From Mechercharimyces sp. CAU 1602 (GTDB lineage Bacteria > Bacillota > Bacilli > Thermoactinomycetales > JANTPT01), in contig NZ_JANTPT010000001.1 of NCBI RefSeq assembly GCF_024753565.1, positions 2,001,336 to 2,065,335 of the forward strand: a stretch of 64,000 nucleotides of DNA. Direction: 5' to 3'. Below, one piece after another: positions 8,026-17,051 of this stretch (positions are counted from its first letter, which is position 1; each line of letters starts with the position of its first letter). Position numbers and translations under genes: made by a program. The notes under the pieces were generated by a model, which saw nothing but the letters and a program-made list of their open reading frames with translations, was not told the origin of the DNA and did no database searches.

Positions 8026-9459
8026 TTACGCTTGCTTCTTTTCCTCTACAGGACGATGATCCCACGCTTCTACACCTTTTAGACCCTCAATGCTATCAGC
8101 ATAGAAGACAGGATCCTTCCCGGCTTTTCGCTGATCTACATAATCTTTTAACGCAGCGAACGCAATCTTACCAAGCAGGGCAATAGCTATCAAGTTGGTT
8201 AGCGCCATGAACGCCATTGCTAAGTCTGCCAATTTCCATACAATTTCCAGGCTCGCCAGTGCACCAAACGCAATCATACCCAGTGCAATGACCCGGTAGG
8301 TAAGAAGTGCGGTATTACTCTTACTAATAAAGCCAATGTTTGCTTCTCCATAATAATAGCTACCGATAATGGAGCTAAAGGCGAAGGTAAAGATAGCTAT
8401 GGCAAGGAAAATCCCAGCCCAAGAACCAAAGTGAGAATCCATAGCTGCCTGCGTTAAGGCGATTCCATTCAATCCATCCTCTGATCCTTTTACACCAGAC
8501 AAGATAATAATAAATGCTGTCGCGCTACATACCAGAATCGTATCAAAGAACACTCCAAGCGCTTGAATAAAACCTTGTTTTGCTGGGTGAGAAACGGTCG
8601 CCGTCGCTGCGGCATTCGGAGCACTCCCCATCCCTGCCTCATTGGAGAAGAGACCACGTTTTACACCCATCATGATAGCAGCACCAATCCCACCACCTAG
8701 AGCTTGTTCCAAACCAAATGCACTCTTGAAAATAAGCATAAATGCATCAGGAACCGCACCCAAGTTTGTAAAGAACACATAGAGTGCCAAGATGATGTAA
8801 AAAACAGCCATGAAAGGTACCACAATCTCTGAGAAGCGAGCAATCCGCTTAATCCCCCCAAAGATGATCACGCCGGAAAGCAATACCAGAACAACTGCCA
8901 TGATTCTAGCATCAAAACTAAATGAGTTACTAAATGCATCTGAGATCGTATTACTTTGTACAGCGTTAAAGGTTAAGCCGAAGCTAGCAATGATCGTCAC
9001 AGCAAAAATGGCACTTAACCAGCTCGCCCCTAATTGCTTTTTGATATAGTAACCAGGGCCACCCTTAAAACCAACCTTATCTTTTACCTTATAAATCTGC
9101 GCTAGCGTACTTTCTACAAAAGCAGTTGCCCCACCTAATAATGCAACGATCCACATCCAAAAAACAGCACCTGGTCCCCCGAGCGCGATCGCCGTAGCCA
9201 CCCCTGCCAGGTTACCCGTTCCTATTCTCGTTGCCGCTCCGATCAAGAAGGCCTGCATCGAGGTGATCTGCTTCTTGTCATCTAACGTAATCGCTGTTTT
9301 ATCAAAGAGGACGCGAAACATTTCTTTCAGATACGTAATCTGTACTGCCTTGGTGAAAATAGTAAAATAAACACCTAATCCTAGTAAAAGACCAATCAAC
9401 ACATAAGACCACAGATATTCATTTAAAAAGTCTACTGTTGCAGTTAAAAAATCTAACAA
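8026..9459 (-). CDS. AGCS-family amino acid:cation symporter (paralog 2)
   Basis: A 477-residue symporter, clearly a duplicate of the next gene: the same signature (ATRIGTGNLAGVATAI), the same GLFSNEAGMGSAPNAAATA block, and a matching tail (KDPVFYADSIEGLKGVE against KDPVFYAHKIEGLKGVE). It should move a small amino acid across the membrane with a cation. Differences cluster in loops and the carboxyl end, which may separate regulation or affinity. A well-formed sigma-A promoter lies just upstream, so it is transcribed on its own. Confidence 0.85.
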   Translation of the reverse strand: MLDFLTATVDFLNEYLWSYVLIGLLLGLGVYFTIFTKAVQITYLKEMFRVLFDKTAITLDDKKQITSMQAFLIGAATRIGTGNLAGVATAIALGGPGAVFWMWIVALLGGATAFVESTLAQIYKVKDKVGFKGGPGYYIKKQLGASWLSAIFAVTIIASFGLTFNAVQSNTISDAFSNSFSFDARIMAVVLVLLSGVIIFGGIKRIARFSEIVVPFMAVFYIILALYVFFTNLGAVPDAFMLIFKSAFGLEQALGGGIGAAIMMGVKRGLFSNEAGMGSAPNAAATATVSHPAKQGFIQALGVFFDTILVCSATAFIIILSGVKGSEDGLNGIALTQAAMDSHFGSWAGIFLAIAIFTFAFSSIIGSYYYGEANIGFISKSNTALLTYRVIALGMIAFGALASLEIVWKLADLAMAFMALTNLIAIALLGKIAFAALKDYVDQRKAGKDPVFYADSIEGLKGVEAWDHRPVEEKKQA

Positions 9460-9490
9460 TTCCCCAACCTCCCTCTATTCATTTAACTAA

Positions 9491-9519
9491 AATATACTAC
9501 TTAAATATACTTATGTCAA
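9491..9519 (-). promoter_or_regulatory. Sigma-A promoter of AGCS paralog 2
   Basis: On the reverse strand TTGACA (9514-9519) and TATATT (9491-9496) are 17 bases apart, about 35-60 bases before the ATG at 9459. Confidence 0.65.
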
Positions 9520-9982
9520 ACTTTTGTCACAAATGTGCTAAGAAAAAATTACCTTTATTTTCAATTGATTTTTGATATCCTTGTTTATTACAAACAACTT
9601 AAAACTGCATAAATATAACTGATAATGAGTTTAACATGAGAGATAATCTCTCTCTTTAGAAAGGTACTCACATTTTCAAGAAATAATAGAGTGACCGAAA
9701 ATCCATATATACCCTTTAATAAATGATTTAATCCATTAAATGAAAACCCTCCTTTTAAGAACCCCTCACCCTCTTTTTATAAAAACAACTATAAATAGCA
9801 TTAACCAATGGAATTAGTCGCAATTTGTACCTGGATTATAGCTCCCAATTCTATGAAAATAGTAACCCTTTCTCTCTCATTTACATATAAATATAGTAGA
9901 TGTGGAGTAGAGAAATAAAAAGAACATCCCACTACTCGCATTCTTCTTCCTCCACATCTTTTGTTTACGAAGGAGGTAGAAC
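9520..9982. other. AT-rich non-coding gap before an orphan gene
   Basis: About 460 bases without a credible gene between divergent transcription units. It holds short inverted repeats such as GAGAGATAATCTCTC near 9640-9656, and AT-rich runs near 9880-9900 that could form a forward promoter. I cannot assign a specific -35/-10 pair. Confidence 0.4.
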
Positions 9983-10279
9983 ATGCTCACCAGACAAAGA
10001 AAAAGTATACTTGGGGCTTTGCTTCGCTTCACTACAATTGTATTTGTTGGGTTGACGGAAGCTAACTTTACTGATTTTGCCCGTCAGCTAATCACCGCTG
10101 CCTACCAATATCTTCTCACTCGAGATCTATTTAGTATCTTATCGCCCTCAAACTTACAAGAGTTAGAGGATGCAATCCAAGCAGTGCTCGATGCTGTTGC
10201 AGCTGATGATTTTAGTGCTACACAAACAGCATTAAGTAATTTACGAACCGTTCTCCGCGATCAGATTGCCGCTCTCTAA
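9983..10279 (+). CDS. Orphan small alpha-helical protein, 98 residues
   Basis: I do not recognise this protein. It starts with a basic stretch (MLTRQRKSILG) and a moderately hydrophobic segment (about residues 11-26). The rest is predicted amphipathic helices rich in Leu, Ala and Gln (ending LSNLRTVLRDQIAAL). It has no Cys and no classic signal cleavage site. GAAGGAGG before the ATG is an excellent ribosome site, so the gene is very likely real. It stands alone between long non-coding stretches and is followed by a strong hairpin. A membrane-associated helical bundle or a sporulation-time small protein are both possible; neither is shown. Confidence 0.55.
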   Translation: MLTRQRKSILGALLRFTTIVFVGLTEANFTDFARQLITAAYQYLLTRDLFSILSPSNLQELEDAIQAVLDAVAADDFSATQTALSNLRTVLRDQIAAL

Positions 10280-10292
10280 ACATCCAGCCATT

Positions 10293-10317
10293 TAGGTGCA
10301 ACGCGTCGTTGCACCTA
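10293..10317 (+). terminator. Hairpin after the orphan gene
   Basis: A perfect 11-bp stem (TAGGTGCAACG with CGTTGCACCTA) around a 3-base loop begins 14 bases after the stop. There is no strong T run, so termination efficiency is uncertain. Confidence 0.55.
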
Positions 10318-10509
10318 CATAACGTCATTTTGGTGCTCTTTTGCTCTCATTTCCCAGCACCTATTACCTTTTTAGTTCCTCCAAGAGATAGTAATGAAAG
10401 TAACCTTTTATTAAGCAACCACGTTTCTTTTAAGTGATGAGGGTCGTGCCTCTACACAATAACAAATCTGCAACAAATATGTTTTATTTATTCCATCATA
10501 AAAGGAAAA

Positions 10510-10534
10510 TGTGTTATACTTTTTGCGAAGTATA
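10510..10534 (+). promoter_or_regulatory. pckA promoter region with CcpN-like box
   Basis: TGTGTTATACT (10510-10520) fits every position of the published CcpN operator consensus TRTGHYATAYW. It also contains an extended -10 (TG-T-TATACT). Its TATACT arm (10515-10520) is mirrored by AGTATA (10529-10534) across 8 bases. In B. subtilis CcpN represses pckA and gapB on glycolytic carbon sources, so the same control is likely here; the regulator itself is not in the window. Confidence 0.5.
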
Positions 10535-10592
10535 GTGACAAGTGATGCACAATCCCATAAAATAATGTATCTTCAAAAGGAAGGATGGACGG

Positions 10593-12188
10593 ATGAGTAC
10601 TCAATTTGGAACAAATAGACCAACTGAAATTAACTTTATGGGTCCGGTACACCGTAACCTCCCAGTCTCCCTCTTAGTGGAGAAGTCCCTTGCACGTGAA
10701 GAGAGTGTCCTGACGGATCAAGGTGCACTACACGTTACCACCGGGAAGTATACAGGCCGTTCTCCAAAGGATAAATATATTGTCGACGAACCTTCCATTC
10801 ATGATAAAGTAGACTGGGGAAGTGTTAACCAACCCATGTCCCCTGACACCTTCGAACGCCTCTATCAGAAGGTGAAAAACCATTTGGAAAAACGAGAGGT
10901 TTTTATTTTTCAAGGATATGCTGGTTCAGAAGAACAGCACCGTCTACCGCTACAAGTAATCAATGAAAAAGCCTGGCAAAATTTATTTGTTCATCAATTA
11001 TTTGTCCGCCCTACTGCTGAAGAACTGCTGGAGCATGTTCCTCAATTCACCGTAATCAGTGTTCCAGAATGTAAGGCTGATCCCGAAGTAGATGGAACTC
11101 ACTCAGAAACGTTTATTGCTGTCAGCTTTGAACGGCGCATGGTTTTAATCGGCGGCACTCACTATGCTGGTGAAATTAAAAAATCAGTTTTTAGTGTGAT
11201 GAATTTCTTACTACCGGAACAAAACGTTCTTCCCATGCACTGCTCCGCCAATCGGGGCGATGATGGAGATGTTGCCCTCTTCTTCGGCTTATCTGGCACA
11301 GGAAAGACCACCTTATCCGCTGACCCAGAACGCCTTCTTATCGGCGATGATGAGCACGGTTGGTCCGACCGTGGCATCTTCAATGTAGAAGGTGGTTGTT
11401 ATGCCAAGTGTATCGGCTTATCTGCAGAGAAAGAACCGCAAATTTGGAATGCGATTCGTTTTGGTTCTGTATTGGAAAATGTCGTATTGCACAAAGACCA
11501 CACTCCCGACTTCGAGGATACGAGCCTGACTGAAAATACACGCGTCGCATACCCTATTCACTTTATTCCCGGTGCACAAATTCCTGGGATAGGTGAAAAT
11601 CCGCAGGTGATCATCTTTTTAACCGCCGATGCTTTTGGAGTATTGCCACCGATTGCAAAACTGTCACCAGCACAAGCCATGTATCACTTCTTATCTGGTT
11701 ATACGAGCAAGCTAGCTGGTACAGAAAGAGGTGTTACCGAACCAGAAGCCACCTTCTCTGCATGCTTCGGAGCCCCCTTCCTCCCTCGTCCAGCAGCAGT
11801 CTATGCTGATATGCTCGGTGAAAAAATCGCTCAGCACAACGTTCGCTGCTATCTAGTCAATACTGGCTGGACAGGTGGACCTTATGGAGAGGGCGAGCGC
11901 ATGAAGTTGTGTTACACTCGGGAAATGGTACGTGCTGCTATCGATGGGTCTTTAGAAGAACAAGCGACTGCGATCGATCCAGTATTTGGACTAACCATCC
12001 CCACATCTTGTCCACAGGTGCCGCAACACGTTTTAAACCCACGCAATACCTGGGCGGATAAAGATGCTTATGATCAAAAAGCTAATGAGCTAGCCTCTCT
12101 TTTCCAACAAAATGCAGAGAAGTTTATAGGTCTTTCTGAGGGGATTCGCGCCGCTGGTCCGAAATTAAATAATACTCGCCATAGATAA
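10593..12188 (+). CDS. pckA: ATP-dependent phosphoenolpyruvate carboxykinase
   Basis: This cytoplasmic enzyme converts oxaloacetate and ATP to phosphoenolpyruvate, CO2 and ADP, the first committed step of gluconeogenesis (EC 4.1.1.49). All family landmarks are present: [11 protein letters not shown] near residues 52-62, [14 protein letters not shown] near 187-200, the kinase-1a P-loop [11 protein letters not shown] near 232-242, and the metal site LIGDDEHGW near 249-257. The 531 residues match the usual length. The ATG at 10593 follows AAAGGAAGGA. It is monocistronic with a perfect palindromic terminator. The CcpN-like box upstream predicts glucose repression. Confidence 0.95.
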   Translation: MSTQFGTNRPTEINFMGPVHRNLPVSLLVEKSLAREESVLTDQGALHVTTGKYTGRSPKDKYIVDEPSIHDKVDWGSVNQPMSPDTFERLYQKVKNHLEKREVFIFQGYAGSEEQHRLPLQVINEKAWQNLFVHQLFVRPTAEELLEHVPQFTVISVPECKADPEVDGTHSETFIAVSFERRMVLIGGTHYAGEIKKSVFSVMNFLLPEQNVLPMHCSANRGDDGDVALFFGLSGTGKTTLSADPERLLIGDDEHGWSDRGIFNVEGGCYAKCIGLSAEKEPQIWNAIRFGSVLENVVLHKDHTPDFEDTSLTENTRVAYPIHFIPGAQIPGIGENPQVIIFLTADAFGVLPPIAKLSPAQAMYHFLSGYTSKLAGTERGVTEPEATFSACFGAPFLPRPAAVYADMLGEKIAQHNVRCYLVNTGWTGGPYGEGERMKLCYTREMVRAAIDGSLEEQATAIDPVFGLTIPTSCPQVPQHVLNPRNTWADKDAYDQKANELASLFQQNAEKFIGLSEGIRAAGPKLNNTRHR

Positions 12189-12257
12189 CTAAACTCTCAT
12201 TACTCGCTTTTGGTGTTTATACCACCGTGCGATACCGACAATCTGATGAACGAGTGA

Positions 12258-12284
12258 GCACCTCGCATGCGAGGTGCTTTTTAC
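12258..12284 (+). terminator. Terminator after pckA
   Basis: A perfect 22-base palindrome AGCACCTCGCA/TGCGAGGTGCT followed by TTTT. Confidence 0.8.
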
Positions 12285-12375
12285 TACTTGCAAAATGGCT
12301 TGTCTATTGCTATTATCATCAAGGGAAAGTATAGGGACAGTATGAGAGAAGAGTAGAAAGGAAATATACCTTACG

Positions 12376-12996
12376 ATGAACCGACCAGTAGTAATCGGAG
12401 TTGCAGGCGGCAGTGGTTCTGGAAAAACGACGGTGGCACGTAAGATCTGTGAGCAGTTCGCCGATTCAGTCGTCATGCTCGAACAGGATGCTTACTATCG
12501 GGATCAGTCGCACTTATCGATGAATGAGCGAATCAAGACCAACTATGATCATCCGTTGGCGTTTGATAATGATTATCTCATCGAACAGCTCCTTCAACTT
12601 CGGCAATACCACTCCATTGAGAAGCCCGTTTATGATTATACAATGCATACCCGTTCGGAGGAAACGATTCCTCTAGAGCCAAAAGAAGTGATTATACTTG
12701 AAGGGATTCTCATTCTTGAAGATGAACGTCTTCGTAACTTATTAGACGTCAAAGTGTTTGTCGATACCGATGCCGATGTTCGTATTCTGCGCCGGATGGA
12801 ACGCGATGTACATGAACGGGGACGTACACTTGATTCTGTCATTGAGCAGTACTTAAGCGTTGTCCGACCGATGCACTTACAATTTATTGAGCCGAGTAAG
12901 CGTTACGCGGACCTCATTATCCCTGAAGGTGGGTATAATGAAGTAGCTATTAGTATCCTCGTCAACCAAGTTCGCTCCTACCTAGAAAATGTGTAA
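12376..12996 (+). CDS. udk: Uridine kinase
   Basis: The 206-residue enzyme phosphorylates uridine and cytidine with ATP or GTP in pyrimidine salvage. It carries the P-loop GGSGSGKTT (about residues 11-19), the DAYYRD block near 38-43, NYDHPLAFD near 57-65, the substrate segment [11 protein letters not shown], and an [12 protein letters not shown] lid near 138-149. Length matches Udk proteins. The ribosome site before ATG 12376 is weak (AAAGGA about 13 bases away), but no better start exists and the protein begins where the family does. A strong terminator follows. Confidence 0.9.
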   Translation: MNRPVVIGVAGGSGSGKTTVARKICEQFADSVVMLEQDAYYRDQSHLSMNERIKTNYDHPLAFDNDYLIEQLLQLRQYHSIEKPVYDYTMHTRSEETIPLEPKEVIILEGILILEDERLRNLLDVKVFVDTDADVRILRRMERDVHERGRTLDSVIEQYLSVVRPMHLQFIEPSKRYADLIIPEGGYNEVAISILVNQVRSYLENV

Positions 12997-13005
12997 CACA
13001 GGCAG

Positions 13006-13051
13006 AAAAAAGAGCCCGCTGGAGAAAAATTCTCCAGCAGGCTCTTTTTTC
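13006..13051. terminator. Bidirectional terminator between udk and the DUF2553-like gene
   Basis: A long stem (AAAAAAGAGCC..GCTGGAGAA with TTCTCCAGC..GGCTCTTTTTT) with A and T runs at either end serves the two converging genes. Confidence 0.85.
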
Positions 13052-13065
13052 TCTTCCTAGATCAA

Positions 13066-13287
13066 TTAGCACCAACCCATATCACAATCTTCTGCGTACT
13101 GCTCCTGCTCGACCGTCGATTGTAGAGAATAGATGTCTGCTCCTTGTGCCTCGTACCCTTCTTCCAAACTCATCTCCTTACTCTGCAGATCAATCTTGCC
13201 AATTGGATGATCATTGTGATAGAGAACCATCGTCCCCCCACTGATCTTACCTGTTATGTTTTTCGTTATATTAATTGTTTGTGACAT
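13066..13287 (-). CDS. Small DUF2553-like protein (YusG type)
   Basis: A 73-residue cytoplasmic protein. It has the compact beta pattern ITGKISGGTMVLYHNDHPIGKI, followed by an EEGYEAQGADIYSL block. This recalls B. subtilis YusG (DUF2553), whose gene lies next to gcvH; gcvH and a YusI-like gene are also in this region. The carboxyl end EDCDMGWC has two Cys that could bind a metal. Function unknown. The frame begins MSQTINITKN, and AAGAGGGG lies seven bases before the ATG. Family assignment rests on pattern similarity only. Confidence 0.5.
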   Translation of the reverse strand: MSQTINITKNITGKISGGTMVLYHNDHPIGKIDLQSKEMSLEEGYEAQGADIYSLQSTVEQEQYAEDCDMGWC

Positions 13288-13584
13288 CTAAACCCCTCTT
13301 TCCATGCTCTCTAAGGTTGTACCTTACCCATAGCATATCCAGCTACTGGATGATCTATTTAATATTTATTAATTTAGTATGTCTTTCTCACTAGCAGGAT
13401 AGATTTCTCCCCAAAATTTTAGCAAAGGTATCCCAGAGTAAAAGTTAGCCGGGTTGGGACAAATGGCATTAAATTCGTTCTAGACAGACAGTTTTATCCG
13501 TAAATAGAGGGGATGAGACTTCGTGCTTGTTTTATATAAGGGACTATTAAAAAGAATAAATTTTATAATTCATTAATTGAAATA
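13288..13584. other. Non-coding gap, AT-rich
   Basis: About 300 bases between divergent genes with no recognisable RNA element. The DUF2553-like gene's promoter should be in its left part; I could not fix it. Confidence 0.4.
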
Positions 13585-13613
13585 TTGATTATTCTATATT
13601 TTTTAGATAAGAT
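13585..13613 (+). promoter_or_regulatory. Sigma-A-like promoter of the secreted-protein gene
   Basis: TTGATT (13585-13590) and TAAGAT (13608-13613) are 17 bases apart, about 40 bases before the ATG at 13655. Confidence 0.5.
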
Positions 13614-13654
13614 AAAATAAAGTTGAAAATAAAAATAAAGTGAGGTTTTTGTGA

Positions 13655-13975
13655 ATGCAAAAATTGTTAGTCGTTTTCCTCGTTCTTTTTTTAACTTTCG
13701 AACTTTCTATCCCAGTAATAGCACAGGCGAAGGTTACATCGGAAATGGAAGCAGAAGAAGATCGATCTCAAGCAAGAATTGTACTTACAACGAAGTATTT
13801 TAGTAAATGCATCTATCCTTCAACCTCAGACATCCCTCGTGTCGTTAGTCATGAAGAGTACTTCTCAGATGGTTTATATGCTGGAACTGTAGATATTTCA
13901 GCTTGTACTGATGCTGGTGACAACTGGAGTTGTACAGGATATGGTTATATTTTTAAACAAAATAGCTATGAATAA
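13655..13975 (+). CDS. Small secreted protein with two or three Cys, unknown
   Basis: The 106-residue product has a clear signal peptide: MQKLLVVFLVLFLTF, a further hydrophobic stretch and a likely cleavage after AQA (about residue 24). The mature part is acidic, then shows IPRVVSHEEYFSDGLYAGTVDI and GDNWSCTGYGYIF. That layout (IP, EY, GLY-x-GT, a W and a final Tyr-rich strand) is seen in short secreted modules of Bacillales that I cannot name with confidence. Cys52, Cys84 and Cys92 could form a disulphide. It is more AT-rich than its neighbours and stands alone, so recent acquisition is possible. No function proposed. Confidence 0.6.
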   Translation: MQKLLVVFLVLFLTFELSIPVIAQAKVTSEMEAEEDRSQARIVLTTKYFSKCIYPSTSDIPRVVSHEEYFSDGLYAGTVDISACTDAGDNWSCTGYGYIFKQNSYE

Positions 13976-14077
13976 TACCCTGAAGCACTGATCGACAAAA
14001 TTAGAATTGAGAGGCAAAAAGTAATAGCTTCATTCTTATCCTACTAGTTCCTTTTTGTTTCCAGATTATATAACTAA

Positions 14078-14119
14078 AAATGAGGCTTTCTGTAGATAAA
14101 CACACAGAAAGCCTCATTT
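14078..14119. terminator. Bidirectional terminator, secreted-protein gene / gcvH
   Basis: A perfect 16-bp stem (AAATGAGGCTTTCTGT with ACAGAAAGCCTCATTT) and a 10-base loop between converging genes. On the reverse strand it is followed by TTTTTAG. Confidence 0.8.
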
Positions 14120-14140
14120 CTAGGGAAAAGTGTATATTCA

Positions 14141-14527
14141 CTACTCCCCTGCAACCATCGCCCCGTATTTTTCTGCACTGAGTAACTTCTCCATGTCTGC
14201 ATGATCAGACACTTCAACAACAACCATCCAGCCACTTTCATATGGAGATTCATTCACGTTTTCAGGTGAATCTTCGAGCTCACCATTTACTTCTACGACT
14301 TTACCGCTTACAGGCGCATACAGCTCGGAAACGGTTTTTACAGACTCTACACTACCAAACGGTTCGTTGGCTGTTATATCATCGCCTACTTCAGGCAGTT
14401 CCACAAAAACAATATCACCTAGTTCAGATTGCGCAAAGTCAGTAATCCCAATCCTTACTTTTTCTGCACCTTCATCTTTCACCCACTCGTGTTCATCACT
14501 GTATCGCAAGTTTTGTGGCAAATTCAT
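14141..14527 (-). CDS. gcvH: Glycine cleavage system H protein
   Basis: The 128-residue lipoyl carrier shuttles the methylamine group between the P and T proteins of the glycine cleavage system. In Firmicutes it also relays octanoyl/lipoyl groups to other enzymes. The lipoyl-lysine motif ESVKTVSE is present with Lys64 as the modified residue, and the fold's markers HEWV (13-16) and [14 protein letters not shown] (27-40) are intact. AAAGGG precedes the ATG. It follows a thioredoxin-like gene by 21 bases, suggesting a two-gene operon. The P and T protein genes are not in the window. Confidence 0.95.
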   Translation of the reverse strand: MNLPQNLRYSDEHEWVKDEGAEKVRIGITDFAQSELGDIVFVELPEVGDDITANEPFGSVESVKTVSELYAPVSGKVVEVNGELEDSPENVNESPYESGWMVVVEVSDHADMEKLLSAEKYGAMVAGE

Positions 14528-14548
14528 GGTTTCAACCCTTTCTTCTCT

Positions 14549-15001
14549 CTATTCTTTAATACCTAGCACTCTGTGCAATGGATTTTGCAACATACTTAGC
14601 GCTTTTTCACCCGCAGCTCGATGACGTAGTTTTCCTTCTTGATCAAACAAGTAAAACGCAGGTACAAATTGATTCTCAAACGCCTCTACAATGCTATGCT
14701 GGTTATCAATCGCTTGTGGATGTACTAGTTCATACTTCGTGATTGTCTCTTTTACTGCCTCTTCGTCTGTATCCTTTTCAGAACGAGGCATATGAATACC
14801 GATCAACTGCAATTCTTGCTCTTTAAATTTCTCTCGCATCTCATTAATGTCAGGTAGGCTTTTTTTGCACATCTCACAACTAATGGACCAAAAGTGTACT
14901 AATACTGGCTTACCGGCAACGTCACTCTTAGAGATCTCGCTATTTACCCATTCCGTAGCGCCCGTTAGCTCAGGCATCTCTGTACGCAAACGCATTGGCA
15001 T
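14549..15001 (-). CDS. Thioredoxin-like (TlpA/ResA-type) protein
   Basis: A 150-residue thioredoxin-fold protein with active site Cys42-Glu-Met-Cys45 in the context VHFWSISCEMCKKSLP. It has the insert typical of TlpA/peroxiredoxin-like members and a strand-rich carboxyl half (AFYLFDQEGKLRHR). There is no signal peptide or membrane anchor, so it should act in the cytoplasm, unlike ResA. It probably reduces disulphides or peroxides. GGAGGA precedes the ATG. It is co-directional with gcvH downstream; the order recalls B. subtilis, where a thioredoxin-like gene (yusE) also lies near gcvH. Confidence 0.75.
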   Translation of the reverse strand: MPMRLRTEMPELTGATEWVNSEISKSDVAGKPVLVHFWSISCEMCKKSLPDINEMREKFKEQELQLIGIHMPRSEKDTDEEAVKETITKYELVHPQAIDNQHSIVEAFENQFVPAFYLFDQEGKLRHRAAGEKALSMLQNPLHRVLGIKE

Positions 15002-15047
15002 GAATATATCCTCCTCTAATCAATCTCCCGTCTATTCGTGGAAGAAA

Positions 15048-15073
15048 AGGCCTAACGTCAAATCGTTAGGCCT
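15048..15073 (-). terminator. Terminator after the peroxiredoxin gene
   Basis: AGGCCTAACG pairs with CGTTAGGCCT around a 6-base loop; on the reverse strand TTTTC follows. Confidence 0.75.
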
Positions 15074-15097
15074 CTAGTTTCTTCAAATCAATACAAA

Positions 15098-15646
15098 TTA
15101 CGATTTAACCAAGTGCTTGTCGCCTGGCTTCCAATCGGAAGGACATAGTCCACCAGATTGAAGAGCGAGCAATACACGTAAGGTTTCATCTACACTACGC
15201 CCTACATTGTCATCAGTAACAACCTGATAGCGCAGTACGCCTTCTGGGTCAATGATGAATAGTCCGCGTTGTGCAATCCCTTCTTCTTCAATCAATACAC
15301 CGTACTCACGGCTTACTTTATGATTGTGATCTGCAGCGAGTGGGTATTTTACCTCACCCAAGCCATTGGAATCACGTGGAGTGTTAATCCATGCACGGTG
15401 AGTAAAGACAGTATCCGTACTCACACCAATAATCTCGGTATCGAGATCTTGGAATTCCTCATAGCGATCGCTCAAAGCAGTAATTTCAGTAGGACATACA
15501 AAAGTAAAGTCCATTGGATAAAAGAAGAGAATAACCCATTTCCCTTCGTAATCAGACAGCTTTACATTCTCATCCAAAGTTTCGAGGTTTTTTGTGCTCG
15601 GCATATCAAAAGTTGGAGCTGGAAGCCCTACAAGACGTGTCGCCAT
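15098..15646 (-). CDS. ykuU: Typical 2-Cys peroxiredoxin, YkuU-like
   Basis: The enzyme reduces peroxides using the peroxidatic Cys51 in FTFVCPTE and a resolving Cys in [11 protein letters not shown] near the carboxyl end. The 182-residue length and sequence are very close to B. subtilis YkuU, including the [20 protein letters not shown] stretch and the [13 protein letters not shown] stretch. I start it at ATG 15646 (MATRLVGL), with AGGAGGA nine bases upstream. The frame stays open to 15790 but that extension is not family-like. Electrons would come from thioredoxin. It is monocistronic. Confidence 0.9.
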   Translation of the reverse strand: MATRLVGLPAPTFDMPSTKNLETLDENVKLSDYEGKWVILFFYPMDFTFVCPTEITALSDRYEEFQDLDTEIIGVSTDTVFTHRAWINTPRDSNGLGEVKYPLAADHNHKVSREYGVLIEEEGIAQRGLFIIDPEGVLRYQVVTDDNVGRSVDETLRVLLALQSGGLCPSDWKPGDKHLVKS

Positions 15647-15914
15647 GATCTCGTTCCTCCTGTACGTTAAGTATTCTGCAAGTGAAATAAATCCATCCCC
15701 CACTATCACATAAAAATAGCGGGGGATAAACAGAGAAATCCCCTTGCAATCATATGTTTCTACCTTATCATCCTGCTTGTTTACAGTCAATACAATTTTA
15801 AACTCAATATTATCTAGGAATTGTTTTCACTTATGATCTGCTTCCCCTTTCATTATATATTTTTCTCTCTCAATTTCAAAAGGGGAAGATCACATTTTTC
15901 AAGATAGAGCATTG

Positions 15915-16592
15915 TTACAACGGCTTAACACATTCTGCCTGATCATTGTGCACAGAGTTAACCATTGTAGAGACCGGATGCACCTCTAGCTCGGTTGCAG
16001 AAACACCTGCGAGAATAGCCAGCAAGGTATCCGTCTGCCCCACCCCATGATAAATCCAAGTTTCTTCAGCCTCAGGTTCTAACATGACCGGCATTCGTTG
16101 GTGAATAGGACGAAACTCTTCATCTGCCTCTCGCGTAATAATCGTAAACGTACTCTTTTCTTTTCCCTCCGACGAGATCCACTGATCCCACAAACCGGCG
16201 AAAGCAAAGAGCTCACGGTCTTTTCTAACTATATGTAGCGGTCGTTTACTTCCATCTTCTTGTGTTTGCCACTCAAAGTAGCCGTCCGCTGGAACGAGAC
16301 AACGATGGCGACGAAAAGAACGACGAAAAGCAGGCTTTTCTAGAACTGTTTCACTTCGAGCATTGATTAACCTTTTACTTGTAGACTCATCCTTCACCCA
16401 TCGTGGGATCAACCCCCACTCCATCTGCTTCAACCGCCTTGTACGCAAACTCTCGTCCTCGATAATAATCGGTAACAACTGCGTAGGGGCCACGTTATAG
16501 CGCGGGTGAAAGCTCATCTCCTCACCGATTCGTACATGAAAGCGTTCCATGACCTCTGAGAGCTCCACCGCCAGACTAAAGCGTCCACACAT
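15915..16592 (-). CDS. SRAP domain protein (HMCES/YedK family)
   Basis: SRAP proteins bind abasic sites in single-stranded DNA and form a protective thiazolidine crosslink through the Cys exposed after Met removal. Here the start at 16592 gives MCGRFSL, so Cys2 is placed correctly. Other conserved residues are present: NVAPTQ, INARSET, the VPADGYFEW block, and the catalytic His in PIHQRMPVML. The length (225 residues) fits. GAGGGA lies seven bases before the ATG; a longer frame to 16616 would bury the active Cys and is rejected. It appears monocistronic. Confidence 0.9.
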   Translation of the reverse strand: MCGRFSLAVELSEVMERFHVRIGEEMSFHPRYNVAPTQLLPIIIEDESLRTRRLKQMEWGLIPRWVKDESTSKRLINARSETVLEKPAFRRSFRRHRCLVPADGYFEWQTQEDGSKRPLHIVRKDRELFAFAGLWDQWISSEGKEKSTFTIITREADEEFRPIHQRMPVMLEPEAEETWIYHGVGQTDTLLAILAGVSATELEVHPVSTMVNSVHNDQAECVKPL

Positions 16593-16762
16593 GCATACAT
16601 CCCTCATCTCTTCCATGGATAATCATGCCTTAGTCTCCTCCTACCCTGTTTCTATTATTCTAAAAACACTCTGGTTTAATTGTAAGAAATGATGAAGTTG
16701 CGAAGCAACGAATGACAAACCGGCATCTTGTCATCCGTCAATTCTATGCATATATTTTCCTC

Positions 16763-16771
16763 TGTGATAAT
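16763..16771 (+). promoter_or_regulatory. Extended -10 of the ribB leader
   Basis: TGTGATAAT forms an extended -10 element (TG-n-GATAAT) some 20 bases before the FMN riboswitch. The -35 region is poor. Confidence 0.45.
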
Positions 16772-16792
16772 ATGAAAGATGAACTGAAAAAC

Positions 16793-16935
16793 CAACCTTC
16801 GGGGCAGGGTGAAATTCCCGACCGGCGGTGACACCCTCAGGGTGTAAGCCCGCGACTCACACCCTCATTCTGTGTGTGACTGACTCTGTGTAATTCAGAG
16901 GCCGACGGTATAGTCCGGATGGGAGAAGGGAAACT
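16793..16935 (+). ncRNA. FMN riboswitch (RFN element)
   Basis: The conserved core is unmistakable: CTTCGGGGCAGGGTGAAATT, CCGACCGGCGGTGA, GCCCGCGA, GAGGCCGACGGTATAGTC and GGATGGGAGAAGG. A variable hairpin (ACTCACACCC...GTGTGTGAC) sits in the expected position. FMN binding should switch off the downstream ribB through the terminator that follows. Confidence 0.95.
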
Positions 16936-16978
16936 CAGCCTCAGCTATTTCACATGATAGACGAGGCCTCTTTCCTCA

Positions 16979-17001
16979 TGCCCGCTTAAGTGGGCATTTT
17001 T
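16979..17001 (+). terminator. Riboswitch expression-platform terminator
   Basis: TGCCCGC TTAA GTGGGCA followed by TTTTT lies between the FMN aptamer and ribB. It is the likely terminator formed when FMN is bound. Confidence 0.75.
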
Positions 17002-17051
17002 CTTTTACCGGGTTGCGTTTTCGTTCAAAAATCGTAAAGAGGGGTTTTTGA

